Shown piece by piece: positions 31,613-42,839 of a stretch of DNA of 64,000 nt; the stretch's first letter is position 1; every line of letters starts with the position of its first letter. Below the pieces are notes generated by a model. That model saw nothing but the letters and a program-made list of their open reading frames with translations. It had not been told where the DNA came from and ran no database searches. A program made the position numbers and the translations under genes. The DNA lies in assembly GCA_028752905.1 (NCBI GenBank), contig JAQNBH010000007.1, forward strand, positions 14,908,759 to 14,972,758, in the 5' to 3' direction. The stretch comes from Cladorhizidae sp. MBARI D1340-BT2. Its lineage: Eukaryota > Porifera > Demospongiae > Poecilosclerida > Cladorhizidae.

Positions 31613-33293
31613 TGGGGCACGTGCCCCACAATATTCTCTATGTGCCCACAAAATTTGTCCATTGCGCGCAAGTGATACGCGATGAAAAAGGACTAGGGAT
31701 TTTCTTTGCGTTGAGAACTTGAGTCCTGATGAAGCGGCAACGCGACATAATGAGTTACTTCGTCCCAGAAAAAAGACATTCACCATCTTTAGATTTTGGC
31801 AGTGACCTTAGCGAGGCAGATGCTGATAAAGCAGATGCTGATGAAGCTGACATCGAGACATCATCTCAGTCAACTGAGTAAGTTTTATTTGTCTGATATT
31901 GATTCGATAGCTAAACTACAGCTAGCTGAGTATCACTGTAAACCATTTTTGTCTTTAAATAGGGTCAGGAAAGGCTTACCCTGCACAAGTGTGTGTTGTA
32001 GTGTGGTGGAAGAGTCAACTCCATATCAACCTTGTGATAAGGCAACAATAGCTTCTACCAGACAGAAAGTTGGACAGAAGTTCCAGTTTTTAAATCCCAG
32101 AGGGTACAAAGACTTCAAATGGATTCATTTTTGTGCAACGAAAAGAAAAGTTTTCTGCCTGTATTGTCTTCAAGGTCTTCAAGGCAACAACAAAGGCCTA
32201 CTGACTAGGACTAAAAAGTTTGAAGATGCATTTATAATTGATGGATTCAGCAACTGGAAGAAAGCATGGGAAAGAGCACGGGAAAGATTCGAGCGTCATC
32301 AAGTTAGTCAGTGCCATAAAGAGGTTGTACTTAGACTCAAATGTTTCCAGGCTCATAGTGTGATCGATCAACTGGAACCGCAAGCTGTGAAGACACAATC
32401 AGAGAATAGAATTCTATTGCTATCTAGTCTACAATTCTTGCTGCGACAAGGCCTGGCTATGAGGCACGAAGAGCATAACATTTTATTGTTGCATGCACAC
32501 AAAGAGGAAACAGATGTCCTGGATCTAACAGAAATTGCTCGTTTGTTTATGTCTGCTAACACAAGGCGGATGAAACATTTGTGTAATATATACAATAATA
32601 ATACTGACTATTTTGAATCTTGGAATACAATTTGCTGCTCGATAGATTTGTATGTCTTTTTTGTAGCATACTCTGGACTGAGGTTGGACATATAATATTT
32701 TACAAATGGAAGTGCATGTGGGAAACTTGGCTTTGGTACGCAACAATAGCCTCACTGATGTTTTCACATGTTTAAGATTTGTTTTATTTGTTTACTTCAG
32801 CATTTTGTTATTAATATAATCATCTCATCTCATTAATGTAAAATGACCTTGCAGCATAAAACAATAGCTATATAAATACAAAAATTAACGTCCATCTTCA
32901 GTCCATACAATATTATAGTCCAATCCATGGTCCAGTCCGGAGTAGGTTTGTAGATTTCACAGTTAACCTGAATATAACAAATAGTAAATAGCTATATAGT
33001 ATAATTTTTTCATGTGACAAACGTAACCATAACACTGGGGAGGAGCAGGGGTGTAGCCAGGAGCCCCCCCCCCCCCCCCCCTCCCTCCCCAAAACTTGAT
33101 TATTACAATAGTAATTTGCTGAAAAATGCATCTTGGGGCTCCCCTCTCAAACTTGGTCTTGCACTTGCAGTAGCTTACAGTATGTTAATTTTGTATTGGC
33201 CCCTATGCTCCTGAGGTGGAGGAGGGGGGGGGGGTGATTTAATATGATTTAATACTGTGCCCCCCCTACTTTCAATTGCTTCCTCCGCCTCTG
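31565..33293 (+). mobile_element. Truncated hAT element inside the 23-bp array
   Basis: The left end CAGAGGCGGCGGAAGC and the right end, reverse complement CAGAGGCGGAGGAAGC, are 15/16 identical. A run of about 30 G directly follows the left TIR. The flanks ACCATGGA (31557-31564) and TCCATGGA (33296-33303) are a near-perfect 8-bp pair with a 2-bp offset on the right. Both flanks belong to the 23-bp minisatellite. The interior keeps only the N-terminal part of a transposase. Near 33047 another hAT-like end, CAGGGGTGTAGCC, is followed by poly(C), perhaps a nested fragment. Confidence 0.75.
31729..32695 (+). pseudogene. hAT transposase N-terminus (TTF-type zinc finger)
   Basis: Exon 31729-31877 starts MKRQRDIMSYFVPEKR, an acidic N-terminus typical of ZMYM1-like hATs; a probable 85-nt intron follows. 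The exon from 31963 carries a TTF-type finger: GYKDFKWIHFC, FCLYC, GFSNWKKAW, then ERFERHQVSQCH. The frame continues about 60 residues into the DUF4371 region (SENRILLLSSLQFLLRQGLA) and decays near 32600 into unrelated sequence. None of the catalytic DDE motifs follow, so the gene is truncated at its 3' end within the element. Confidence 0.8.
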
Positions 33294-33296
33294 AGT

Positions 33297-33500
33297 CCAT
33301 GGAGCATGATGGCCGGCCACCAACACGGAGCATGATGACCTGCCACCACATGGAGCATGATGACCGGCCACCTCAGAGCATGATTACCGGCCACCATGGA
33401 GCATGATGACCGGCCACCACGGAGCATGATGACTGGCCACCACGGAGCATGATGACCGGCCACCACGGAGCATGATGACCGGCCACCACACAGCATGATG
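33297..33500 (+). repeat. 23-bp minisatellite, right fragment
   Basis: About nine copies of CCGGCCACCACGGAGCATGATGA with occasional changes (CCGGCCACCTCAGAG, ACTGGCC). It ends at GCAGGAGTGG. Frames reading HHAPWWPVIML through it are artefacts of the repeat. Confidence 0.95.
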
Positions 33501-34431
33501 GCAGGAGTGGAGTGCAGCTTTATGTTGGTATAGAAATGAAAGGTTATGGTGATCATGCAGCAACTGCAAGTAATACAAATCTAGAAAGAGCCAAACATGA
33601 AACCTTGCAACCGTCAACACACAATTAGGAGAGAAGAAACTCAATATTTAGCAGCTAATTCCAAGTTTAAACTAAGTATATGGTGAGTGTGTGATAGTGT
33701 AAGAGAGTGTGACATCCTTTAAGAAATACATATATACAACAATAAAAAATTAAAAAGAAACTAATGCACAACAACCAAAACAGAATTCCAATTATGTCAA
33801 ACTTACTGCTTGTGATCCACAACCTATTAATGATGCAGTGCTGATTACAGAATCCTGTAGCTTCCTTGCCAGGCTAGTGTTGTCCTGATTATTCAGAATT
33901 CGAATTGGCTCAGCTTTAAAGTCTCTGTAAGTAATGCTGTATGGGTGGAATAAAGGAACATGTTATAACATAACACAGCCTTTTTTCAATTACTGTTCTT
34001 CAGAGTTAAAATATATCCTCACACACAACACTGGTAGAACAGGAATTTACACAGAGCAAGTCCATGAGAGAACTATTTATTGTAAACTATTCAATTCAGA
34101 GAGCTTGCCAAGTCCTGAAAGCCATGTGCCTCATACATCATAGTGCCAGTCAACTGAACCATGCTGATAGTGTGTGGGAAATATGCAGATCTGCCAATTC
34201 AGTTTGGCATCTCTATGCTCATTGCGTTTAATCATCTCCTTATATCCACTCTTTTCCACTATTACTACTATAAACATAGTGATGTGATGTTTATATATCC
34301 GTGTTGAATCATAGAAAATGGCATGTATATTATATTAAGAGGCCAGGAGATTTCAGGTGGATGGCTTGAGATGTTAAGTAAAATCTGTAGGAAGTTTTCT
34401 CTCATTATTGCTATTTTGAACCAATATAAGA
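33501..34431. other. No gene seen
   Basis: Unremarkable AT-rich sequence between the minisatellite and the 43-bp satellite. A 69-codon frame at 33934-34143 has no domain or splice context. Confidence 0.5.
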
Positions 34432-35612
34432 TGCAGCATGTGTGTGTTATATATGCACTATTATAAGACAGAGATGCAGCATGTGTGTTATATATGCACT
34501 ATTATAAGACAGAGATGCAGCATGTGTGTGTTATATATGCACTATTATAAGACAGAGATGCAGCATGTGTGTATTATATATGCACTATTATAAGACTGAG
34601 ATGCAGCATGTGTGTATTATATATGTACTATTATAAGAGAAGATGCAGCGCAGCATGTGTGTTATATATGTACTATTATAAGAGAAGATGCAGCATGTGT
34701 GTGTTATATATGTACTATTATAAGACAAAGATGCAGCATGTGTGTGTTATATATGCAATGTTATGTTATAAGACAGAGATGTGTGTTATATATGCACTAT
34801 TATAAGACAGAGATGCAGCATGTGTGTGTTATATATGCACTATTATAAGACAAAGATGCAGCATGTGTGTGTTATATATGCACTGTTATAAGACAGAGAT
34901 GTGTGTTATATATGCACTATTATAAGACAGAGATGCAGCATGCCTGTGTTATATATGCACTATTATAAGACAAAGATGCAGCATGTGTGTTATATATGCA
35001 CTGTTATAAGACAGAGATGTGTGTTATATATGCACTATTATAAGACAGCATGTGTGTGTTATATATGCACTATTATAAGACAGAGATGCAGCATGTGTGT
35101 GTTATATTATAATTATGCACTATTATAAGAGAAGATGCAGCATGTGTGTGTTATATATACACTATTATAAGACAGAGATGCAGCATGTGTGTGTTATATA
35201 TGCACTATTATAAGACTGAGATGCAGCATGTGTGTGTTATATATACACTATTATAAGACAAGATGCAGCATGTGTGTGTTATATATGCACTATTATAAGA
35301 CTGAGATGCAGCATGTGTGTGTTATATATGCACTATTATAAGACTGAGATGCAGCATGTGTGTGATATATATGCACTATTATAAGACAGAGATGCAGCAT
35401 GTGTGTGTTTTATATGCACTATTATAAGATAAGATGCAGCATGTGTGTTATATATGCACTATTATAAGACAGAGATGCAGCATGTGTGTGTTATATATGC
35501 ACTATTATAAGACAAGATGCAGCATGTGTGTGTTATCTATGCACTATTATAAGACAGAGATGCAGCATGTGTGTGTTTATTATAAGACAAGATGTAGCAT
35601 GTGTGTTATATA
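34432..35612 (+). repeat. 43-bp satellite array, about 27 copies
   Basis: The unit is GATGCAGCATGTGTGTGTTA followed by TATATGCACTATTATAAGACAGA. Variants shorten the GT run, swap TGCACT for TGTACT, or drop GATGCAG. All reading frames through it are repeat artefacts. Confidence 0.97.
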
Positions 35613-35770
35613 CATAGGCATTGGAGCTGGTCAGACCTGCACCTGACCAATATTTAAAGAAAAAGTGAGGTCATAGGTCAAATACCTTCGATAAAACTGG
35701 GCATGCCCAGTAAGTCTATGTGCACATGTGCTCTAGTCTTAAGCAGCTGCTTCTTTTTAGATCTTCTGAA

Positions 35771-37015
35771 ATGGCTGCTTCTACAAGTGTAGAAGTGGAG
35801 TGTGTTAGTGTCTATGATATAGCTAAGCCTCATTACCCATCTCTCTCATTTGCCTTTCCAAAGTGCAGAAAGCAGAACAAAGAGAGGTCTTGCCAAGCTT
35901 CTTGGTTTAGGACATGTGACTAGTTACATTATGATGTGGAAAGAGATTTAGTCTTAACAATTAAGAAGGAAAAATGAGAACAGGAAAAGCAGAACCATCT
36001 TTCATAAGTTTATTTAACTTGTACTCTGTCTTAGTTTTATTACTGTTAATCTGAAAGATTTCAAGAGGCTTCAGCAATTGGAAGGATGCAACAAAATCCT
36101 TTCGAAAGCATGAAAGTTGCTTGTTTCACACAAGGATGCTGTTCAAGTGCTGTTAACTATACCAACAACAACCAGTGATGTTGGCGTATTACTGTCTTCA
36201 GAACATGCTCGTGGGAAAGCTTAAAATAGACAGTGTTTGTTGAAGATAATATCTAACTTACGATTTCTTGCTCATCAGGGATCTGCTATACGAGGACATG
36301 GTGATTGAAACTGATGGCAATTTTCACCAACTACTAGTGTTTCGTGGAGAAGATGACCCAAAGTTATAGCTAAGTAAAAACAAGTTGAGATGTAAGATTA
36401 CTTTTGGTTGATATTTCAGATTCTTGAGTGGCTTAAGAGAAAGAGAGAGAAATAAACATCTAATGTCATCCAAAATGAGATATTGAAGGTTATGCCTTTG
36501 ATGAATCTCCGAATAGTCATTTCTCAACTGCAAGATTCCGAGTTCTTCACTATTATGGTAGACGAAACCACTGATGTATCTAATAGCGAACAGGTTAGTT
36601 CTATAATTAAACACTGTTCTACTAACACTCATTGTTTCTTCCTTTCAGATGGTGATGGTCTTCGGGTGGGTGGATAGTGAATTATATGCACATGAAGTTT
36701 CTACTGGACTCTACATTCTACCCACTATTCAGTCTGCTACTATTGTATCAGCAATTGAAGATGCACTTTCTCGATTTAATCTGCCTTTATATAAGGCACA
36801 TGGTCAATGCTATGATGGGGCGAGTAACATGGCTGGAATCAAGAATGGTGTTGCAAAACAAATCCAAGAAAAGGAACCGTGAACTATATTTACTCATTGT
36901 TATGGTCATGCATTAAACCTAGCTGCTAGTGACACTGTGCAAAAGTGTAAACTTACGAAGATGGCCTTAGAAACAACCCATGAAATAACAAAGCTAGTGA
37001 AATACACCACAAACT
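35771..37015 (+). pseudogene. hAT transposase pseudogene (ZMYM1/DUF4371-like)
   Basis: Fragments in order: MAASTSVEVECVSVYDIAKP with PHYPSLSFAFPK and ERSCQASWF (35771-35921); GFSNWKDATKSFRKHES (about 36070-36120); catalytic region TIMVDETTDVSNSEQ (36540-36592); a 56-nt intron; MVMVFGWVDSELYAHE ... GQCYDGASNMAG with the second catalytic Asp (36649-36882). A TGA follows where Arg is expected, then THCYGHALNLAASDTVQ and HEITKLVKYT to a stop near 37015. Several frameshifts separate the first blocks, and the C-terminal dimerisation domain is absent. It is related to, but clearly different from, the intact hAT at 21257. Confidence 0.85.
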
Positions 37016-38098
37016 AATCAATGTGCATTTGGTTAGCAGGTTACCAATCAGCCACATCCAATATTATAGCAGTCCAAGAGACCCATTATCAGGGTCTGGT
37101 GCATTACTTGCATTACTTGTTCCCTCATTGTTTTAACAGCTAGCTGAGTATTTACTCTAAATGTATGAGCAAAAATCCTCCTCCCATGCATCTGGTTGTG
37201 AGCTAGCCTGGGGTGACTCCTGGTGTGTGCTCAGCTGCTCTCCGACCGTTTTGTAAGCTATTCAAGTAGTTTTTAGTGCCCTTACGTAATTCTGTAGTTC
37301 AGACGTATGTGTTAGTTCAGACAGTGTGTGTCCCCATAGAGCTATTTTCAACCTGACTCAAGTGATTGTGACAGTGTGTGTCCCCATACAACCTACTTTA
37401 ACCTACCTTGTGTCTCCCCATAGAGCTGACACACCTAGTCATGTGCTGTGAGATCATGCTAGGGCAGGCTATGATGTGGTAAACTGATAGGATGTGGGTC
37501 GGCGAACGTGCTGCTAACCAACCAACCATTCCTGTATGTGATGTCCACTGAACATTCTGGTCCAATGACCATTGGTTGGGGATTTCGGTATGGCTACCCC
37601 AGACTTTTTTTCCTTTTTTTTTGCTATCGCAGACTAAAAACAAAGGTCATGCTTTACTCAGTACAATAGCCAATGAACATGTAAGTGCTTTATTAGAATA
37701 GGTGGTTGGATGGGTGGTTGGCAGGTCAGCCAATCACACCACAAACTAGCCTTGTACAGGTCAGCCAATCAGCACACCACAAACTAGCCTTGTACCTCCC
37801 CTATTTTGATCACACTACTGTCAGTACGTTTAATCTCGAATAACTAGGAGCTGCCGCTGGTAAGTGGGGAGGGAGGGTGGGGTTGGGGTTGCTTGGACAG
37901 TGTTCAATCATTTTGCTGCTCATGGTGAATAAATAAAAATCCAAGTATCTCTCTATCCCCATGTAGGAGAAGGAGAAGGTGTCAAATGCTACATTAAATA
38001 GGTTTTTAAGTTTACATTATTTATTTCCATTTGTATTAGTGGCCTTAGCCATCCACATCCTGTCTCCTTAGCATCCGATCTCTAAGTGCCTCAGCAGT
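37016..38098. other. Spacer with short duplications
   Basis: No gene supported. ACAGTGTGTGTCCCCATA recurs near 37320 and 37370. GGTCAGCCAATCA...CACCACAAACTAGCCTTGTAC is duplicated at about 37723 and 37758. The C-terminal part could hold the 5' UTR of the next gene; a possible acceptor TCTCCTTAG ends at 38071. Confidence 0.5.
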
Positions 38099-41010
38099 AT
38101 GGAAACTATGGAGGAGATGAGGAAATTGTTGGATGAGTCGAAGGAGCGTGAGAGAGAGTCCAAGGAGCGCGAGAAGGAGCGTGAGAGAAAGTCGAAGGAG
38201 TCCAAGGAGCGCGAGAGAAAGTTGACGGTGCAGCTGGGTAAGTAATTGTACCATGTGTCGATTTCTTTCTCACCTCAGGATTCCACACTCCAAATGATGT
38301 TGGTGACTCCATACATAATTACATTAACTATATCTGCATTCTAGCCCTAGCCCTGTTGTGTTGTAAGTGCAATTTCCCCCCCAAATTGCACTCGTACACT
38401 CTTAAATTCTCACCTCAGGATTCCCCACTCCAATGATGAGGTGGTGGACGTCCTGGAAGGGTATTCATTCCTAGTTTTATATTGATCATTATTTGTATGT
38501 AATAGAGAAGTTGCGGAACTTGCGGAAGAGAAAACTACAATATGAGTCAGATGATGAGTCACATGATGATGATGATGCTGGCACCTCTGGAATGAAGGTT
38601 TGTAGTAGTTGTCTAGGCATGGGAACTCCAAGTCACACCATGCTTTTTCTTTATGGTTGAGTGGAATATTTGTGCAGATGTGCAGCAAATAGAATAACCT
38701 TGTGACTACATTGTACAACATAAGATTAGCGACACCAGGCCCCTAGGCTATGTGAGACTGCATGTTTGGAGATACATATGAAAAAGTAAACAGTTAAAGC
38801 TGGACATATAGAAATACAGTTATAGGGGCATCTTAGTTAGTCCAGTGGGTCCTCCTAGTTCAGCCCAGCTCTCTATATATCAACCTCTATATATTGACTT
38901 CTACATATTCACTCATAAACTATATTATTACTGTACATGGTTGGAGATGCATATGCAAAAGTAAACAAAGGTGGACATATAGAAATACAGTTATAGGGGT
39001 ATCTAAGTTAATCCAGCTGGTCGTCCTAGTTAATCAAACAAGCCAGCCCAGCCCTGTATATATCAACCTCTATATACTGACTTCTATATATTCACTTAGA
39101 GAACTTAATATTTTATTACTGCATGTTTGGAGATACATATGAAAAAGTAAACAGTTAAAGCTGGACATATAGAAATACAGTTATAGGGGCATCTTAGTTA
39201 GTCCAGCAGGTCCTCCTAGTTCAGCCCAGCTCTCTATATATCAACCTCTATATATTGACTTCTACATAGTCACTCATTAAACTTAATATATTATTACTGC
39301 ATGGTTGGAGATGCATATGCAAAAGTAAACAGTTAAAGCTGGACATATAGAAACACAGTTTAAGTGAGGACTACGGCGTGAAAACGGTTAAATGAACGAA
39401 TGCAGCTGCTTGGCTAAAATAGTTTCCTGGCACAGTCGTAAGAGTTCCACGTGTACTCGCTTTCAATGTGCATGCATGCAGGATTGGGTGTGCTCCTAGT
39501 AGGTGTTTGTGCGTGCGTGCATGCATGAATGGGTGTGGCCTGGATGTACAGCTTGAACATGGCAGAGGGTGTGTGTCATGTGGACCTAGTAGGTGTGTGG
39601 TCCTAGTAAGTGTGTGAGTGTGCATGCATGCTGGAATGGGTGTGGTCCTAGTAGGTGTGTGTGCATGCAGAATGGATGTGGTCCTAGTAGGTGTGTGTGC
39701 ATGCATTCAGGAACAAACATGCTGATTTAGATTGCCTGGATGACTTAGGGATCAATGTCAATCGTGGCATTGGCGTGTTCGCGGTACAGTCCCCCCTTAA
39801 TTAAATGAACCTTGGTGCTACATTGCAGTGTTCCCACTAGGATTCTAGTTGGACACGTTGCTCTACATGTACCTCTATACATTCAAGCCAACACCTATTA
39901 ATTCATGATTCCATTATACGGTACAGGAGGATGGTGGTGATGATGATGATGATGATGATGGTGGTGATGGTGGTGTTGAAGTTCTTGATATGGAAACGGT
40001 ATGAAACGAACATTAATAATCGTCTCTTTTACCATTAATAATTCTCTCTTTTTACCATTAATAATTCTCTCTTTTTCCATTAATAATTGTTAATTGTCTC
40101 TTTCTTTTAGGTCTCTAATGTCCGAGTGATATTTTTTGGAATTAAGCCATTTTCTAAAGTGATAAAAATGCCTATCAGTAATATTTGCTCGAAGAAAATT
40201 ATGAAGAGACTCTTTCGTTTACAAAAACCGTCTATTACCTTTCCAAAAATTACGGAAGGAGGACATTTTGTAATACGTGGTGCCTTGGGGGGATTTTACG
40301 CCTTTTTTCTCTATAATAAACAAACAGCATGTTCTTGTACTAAATCGTCGCAGCACCGAAAGTTAAACTGCACTGAGATTCTGGGTGATTTCATTATTCC
40401 TCCTTCTTCGGACATGTCATGTAATTTGGTGAATTCATTTTGGGGTCCGACCAGGAATGTTACCCACACATATCGTAATGTGGCGTCATTTCCTGAGATG
40501 GCAGATGAATCAAAAAGAAATTTATCTTTGTTTAAAGCACTGAGCAATTTTGTGGAATCGAATTACCATGGAGTACAATGCAATTTGGGTTATACTGAAT
40601 CTGATTTTTCACCATTTTCTGGAGGAGGCGATATTGAGGTTATGAGTTGTAGGGCTAATGCTGTTCTGCTCGGGAAAATCAATTCTGCTAATGTTGAATG
40701 CAAAATTCAACCATTGGCAATAACGGGAGTGCTTGACCAACTGAAGGCCTCCATGGTAGTAGCAACCATCACATCTTGGTTTAACAGCTCGACTTATTCC
40801 AACCGAAAAACCTTGGATGAAATGGAAACACTAGTGTGCTATGGACTTCTAATCGGGACTAGTCACCCAACTGTACTATTAAGGTCTAATATGGATTTAA
40901 AAAATAACATTATTCGATTTCATCAGATCGCTAATTATCCGTGTTCAACACAAACTTATTTGGAGCAGAACTCGTTGTTAGAATACATTATGAGAGAGTG
41001 CAATAAGTGA
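38099..41010 (+). CDS. Charged coiled-coil protein with probable PD-(D/E)XK nuclease-like domain
   Basis: Four exons join in frame: 38099-38237, 38506-38597, 39927-39998, 40111-41010; 400 residues. The N-terminus is METMEEMRKLLDESKERERE and further Lys/Glu/Arg/Ser repeats, a likely helix or coiled coil. An acidic Asp/Gly segment (DGGDDDDDDDGG) follows. The last exon is a globular domain of about 290 residues in which GGGDIEV (Asp275) and VECK (Glu297, Lys299) lie 22 residues apart, the spacing and form of a PD-(D/E)XK nuclease core. Helices before and after fit that fold but this is a motif-level call. Related effector-like animal proteins pair such domains with kinases; a kinase-like fragment on the other strand at 45969-46620 may be a displaced partner. 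The start could be further upstream in frame. Confidence 0.6.
38757..39370 (+). repeat. About 180-bp tandem repeat in intron
   Basis: ACTGCATG-TTGGAGAT-CATATG-AAAAGTAAACA recurs at about 38757, 38933, 39117 and 39297, each followed by GGACATATAGAAA-ACAGTT and a TCTATATATTGACTTCTA block. It lies in the intron before the Asp-rich exon of the nuclease-like gene. A fragment (AAAAGTAAACAGTTAAAGCTGGA) recurs at 55612. Confidence 0.85.
39480..39710 (+). repeat. GT-rich short tandem repeats
   Basis: GTCCTAGTAGGTGTGTGTGCATGCA-type blocks occur about five times with irregular spacing of 35-50 bp in the same intron. Confidence 0.7.
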
Positions 41011-41479
41011 CATATATAGTAGTATTATCAGATTGTAACTTGTGTCTTATTATTATATATACTGTCACATCTTCTAAATTCATGGATAGAGTGCATATAA
41101 ATTATAAATGGGTACAGAAGTACCGATATAGAGGTGCAAACCCTCCTAATTAATCAGTAATGGTAGTCATTGCATTATTAATTAATGTAGAGATATAATG
41201 AACCCCCCCATTCATTGGTGTCGCTATAGGCCCACGCCAATGTCCCCCCCCCCCCCCCCCCCATTCATTGCGCTATATGATAGGTACACATCAATGTACT
41301 CCCCTCCCCATTCATTGGTTTGTATCTAACAGCGCAATGAATGGGGGGTGTACATTGGTGTGTATCTAACATACATATAGCGTGTCCTGATTGTTTACAT
41401 TACATCGTATGGAAATTATTTTGATATCAGAATGAAGCCCATTTCATACCTTGCACTTTATCACTTCCCATTTATATTA
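41011..41479. other. Spacer with poly(C) and CATTCATTG repeats
   Basis: 3' flank of the nuclease-like gene. CCATTCATTG occurs about 41206, 41261 and 41309, and inverted as CAATGAATGG near 41335. A poly(C) run of about 20 lies at 41247-41266. No gene. Confidence 0.6.
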
Positions 41480-41693
41480 GGTTGTACAATGGTGGTATTG
41501 GGTCCAACAATGGTGGTATTTAGGTTTTACAATGGTGGTATTGGGTCCAACATTGGTGGTATTGGGTTGTACAATGGTGGTATTGGGTTGTACAATGGTG
41601 GTATTGAGTTGTACAATGGTGGTATTGGGTTGTACAATGGTGGTATTGGGTTGTACAATGGTGGTATTGGGTTGTACAATGGTGGTATTGAGC
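41480..41693 (+). repeat. 21-bp minisatellite (plus orientation)
   Basis: About ten copies of GGTTGTACAATGGTGGTATTG with early variants (GGTCCAACA, GGTTTTACA). The last copy runs directly into a partial 156-bp repeat at AGCACGTATGTCACAG. The same minisatellite lies inverted at 47318-47463. Confidence 0.95.
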
Positions 41694-41792
41694 ACGTATG
41701 TCACAGATCCAACATAAGGCACCTCGATTCCAGTTCTTTTGCTATAGTCCCAACCCCAAGTGTGAGCAGGAAACGAGGTATTGGAAAGTGAG
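41694..41792 (+). repeat. Partial 156-bp repeat unit
   Basis: AGCACGTATGTCACAGATCC ... CATAAGGCACCTCGATTCC ... TGTGAGCAGGAAACGAGGT is nearly identical to 46708-46798. It is the outermost leftward piece of the 156-bp family. Confidence 0.9.
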
Positions 41793-42400
41793 CACGGGCA
41801 GCTCACTTTCGAGACAGATTGAGGCTGATCTCCATTTTTTATTCCGAGTGTACATGTTGTCGGAAAAATTTAAGGAGGGTTAAAAATATATTATGCATGT
41901 ATTAAAAATGTAATGAAATTATGAGTGAGTGAGCCAAACAGACATTAGGTATTCATGTGGTCCAAATAAATATGAATGAGTTCTGGAATAGATAGTGGAG
42001 TAAAATGGTGCTGCTGAATAGATGGTGGAGTAAAAAATATTGATGTTTAAAATGATGTTCTTGTCCAAGAAGGTAAAATGTATGGAGCCTACCTAGTAAA
42101 AGTGAAACCTCATCTGCAGCGATCTTCCCGCCCAAACCAGATTCATTCTCAGCATATTATTTGTACATCGGACGAGATGGTTGGGAGAGATTTTCGGTGA
42201 GTCCATAGTTCTCAATACAAGATGTTGATGGCTTACTTTAAGGACTACATTCTCTGTTTCTGATTAATGTAGTCTCGAATGTACACCATCAACATATCAT
42301 ATTGAGAACTACGGCACTCACCGAAAATCTCTCCCTGTCCATCCCATCAGATATATATAACACATATGTGAGATGAATTTGATTTGAGTGTGAAGATATC
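41793..42400. other. No gene seen
   Basis: AT-rich. A pair of inverted segments, TGAGTGCCGTAGTTCTCAATA (reverse sense) and GAGTCCATAGTTCTCAATAC with ACCGAAAATCTCTCCC, at about 42175-42240 and 42275-42340 forms an imperfect hairpin of about 70 bp per arm. Confidence 0.5.
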
Positions 42401-42529
42401 AACTAATGAAGTCTCACCTCTACCAGGCTTCAGCCATTCATCAGATTCCTCCTACAACGAGAAAAAAAGAGAGTAATCTGTGTAGGAAAGAAACAATAAT
42501 ATACATAACAAATGAAATAACATTTTTTG

Positions 42530-42687
42530 ATCAGCACACCTCCCAGGAAAAAAAAAGAACCTTCCTGAAAGAAGCAAAAAACCTGCTGCATGCAGGAGAA
42601 TTGCAAGTGCAGAATTGTAAATTTCACCTCCAGGATATAAAATCTGCAAACGTTCTAGTCAAAACGACGAGCAAATTCGATTTTTAA
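42530..42687 (+). pseudogene. Kinase catalytic-loop fragment
   Basis: The frame reads FLKEAKNLLHAG ... CKFHLQDIKSANVLVKTTS and stops. HLQDIKSANVLV resembles the catalytic loop of a protein kinase (HxDxKxxN) with Gln for the residue before Asp. The second half of this block (AAATCTGC-AA-GTTCTAGTCAAAACGACGAGC) is repeated at 43351-43400. No flanking kinase motifs were found, so it is an isolated remnant. Confidence 0.4.
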
Positions 42688-42839
42688 TGCGCTGTGCCCC
42701 TTCCTGCACAACCAACCTTACTCACTACTCAACCTCCACCATGCCCGGACCTTCAAGCAAAATGCCTACGACTTTAAAAAAATATTTATTTATTTATTTA
42801 TACTACTAAGCAGTCTGTATTTATTTCATCACATTATTT

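Noticed and set aside
31345..31786. Minus-strand Pro-rich frames with HHAPCGG repeats
   Set aside because: Produced by the 23-bp minisatellite and a poly(G) run.
34569..35646. Repeated peptides (CVLYMHYYK type) in the 43-bp array
   Set aside because: Pure satellite; frames cycle through the repeat.
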